From Faecalimonas sp. (GTDB lineage Bacteria > Bacillota > Clostridia > Lachnospirales > Lachnospiraceae): a stretch of 5,772 bases of DNA. Shown piece after piece: positions 5,524 through 5,772 of this stretch. The stretch is taken from NCBI GenBank assembly GCA_020024645.1, contig JAHHTN010000096.1:1-5772 (forward strand). Direction: 5' to 3'. A program made the position numbers and the translations under genes. The notes below the pieces were generated by a model. The model was given only the letters and a program-made list of their open reading frames with translations. It made no database searches and was not told the DNA's origin. The stretch's first letter is position 1, and each line of letters starts with the position of its first letter.

Positions 5524-5772
5524 TTTTCACTCCTTCTTATTAACTCTCTTTTAAATTCTTTTAAATGCGCAGGCGAAATCAACGTAAATTTACTTCTTCC
5601 ACCAACACTATAATCTATTTCTATCCTGTTTAACGAACATGCTGGAGCAGAAAGAGGATTGTGAGTTTCTTTTATATTTGTTATATTTGAATAGGGAATT
5701 CTTTCTCTCCCAATCCACCCAACCTTAATTAAAAGATGTTCCGAATAAAAAATATATTGTATTCTTATAACT
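5520..5772 (-). CDS. PH domain-containing protein (bPH_6/DUF1200-like), 5' part outside window
   Basis: Reading the minus strand from the window edge gives 83 open codons ending at TGA 5522-5520. No start codon is visible, so this is the C-terminal part of a larger protein. The pattern matches the bacterial PH domain family once called DUF1200: HLLIKVGWIGRERIPY (visible residues 12-27), a short strand ITNIKE, then NPLSAPACSLNRIEIDY (38-54), FTLISP (62-67) and a final helix with KEFKREL (71-77). In this family the strand pair NPLSAPAxSLxRIxI and the ISP turn before the last helix are characteristic. Such proteins often carry one or two membrane helices before the domain; any would be outside this window. 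Function in the family is mostly unknown. The stop overlaps the next gene's ATG by four bases (ATGA), so the two are almost surely in one operon. Confidence 0.8.
   Translation of the reverse strand, partial: VIRIQYIFYSEHLLIKVGWIGRERIPYSNITNIKETHNPLSAPACSLNRIEIDYSVGGRSKFTLISPAHLKEFKRELIRRSEK

Noticed and set aside
1..5772. CRISPR array, insertion sequence, tRNA, rRNA or riboswitch
   Set aside because: No spaced repeats, terminal inverted repeats with a transposase, cloverleaf or conserved leader motifs were seen; the gaps between genes are all under 160 bases.

Overview
The window is AT-rich, and every gene in it lies on the minus strand. Good AGGAGG-like Shine-Dalgarno sites, sigma-A-type promoters and the protein sequences point to a low-GC Gram-positive anaerobe of the Clostridia. 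The style of the proteins resembles Lachnospiraceae, but this is an impression from the sequence alone and no database was searched.

In transcription order (from high to low coordinates) the window opens with a tight three-gene block. It contains the 3' end of a gene for a bacterial PH-domain protein (cut by the window edge), a 106-residue three-helix membrane protein distantly reminiscent of SdpI, and a nicotinamidase/isochorismatase-type cysteine hydrolase. The first two genes overlap by four bases (ATGA). The second and third overlap or nearly touch (GTGA), so translational coupling is likely. Why these three proteins travel together is not known to me.

Next comes pcrA, a complete 741-codon UvrD/PcrA-type superfamily 1A DNA helicase with its C-terminal Tudor-like domain. 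A good promoter (TTGAAA, 17 bases, TATACT with an extended -10) sits in the 77-base gap before it, beginning three bases after the hydrolase stop codon.

A 150-base gap then carries an extended -10 promoter (TAGAAA, 17 bases, TGATATAAT). An 8-base perfect inverted repeat brackets its -10 box. This promoter probably drives a second operon: a small membrane protein with a striking acidic and aromatic tail, a CDP-alcohol phosphatidyltransferase (phosphatidylglycerophosphate synthase or cardiolipin synthase type), and a 23S rRNA uracil-5 methyltransferase of the RlmD/RlmCD type. The last gene runs off the window within a few codons of its catalytic general base. A perfect 10-bp hairpin without a clear T-tract sits between the first two genes of this operon.

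Most of the window is housekeeping: DNA repair, phospholipid synthesis and rRNA modification. The less ordinary parts are the PH/SdpI-like/hydrolase block, the period-four aromatic-acidic tail encoded by a 12-base tandem repeat, the inverted repeat around the promoter, and a sequence block shared by the two promoter regions. I found no mobile element, CRISPR array, tRNA or rRNA, and no convincing intrinsic terminator.
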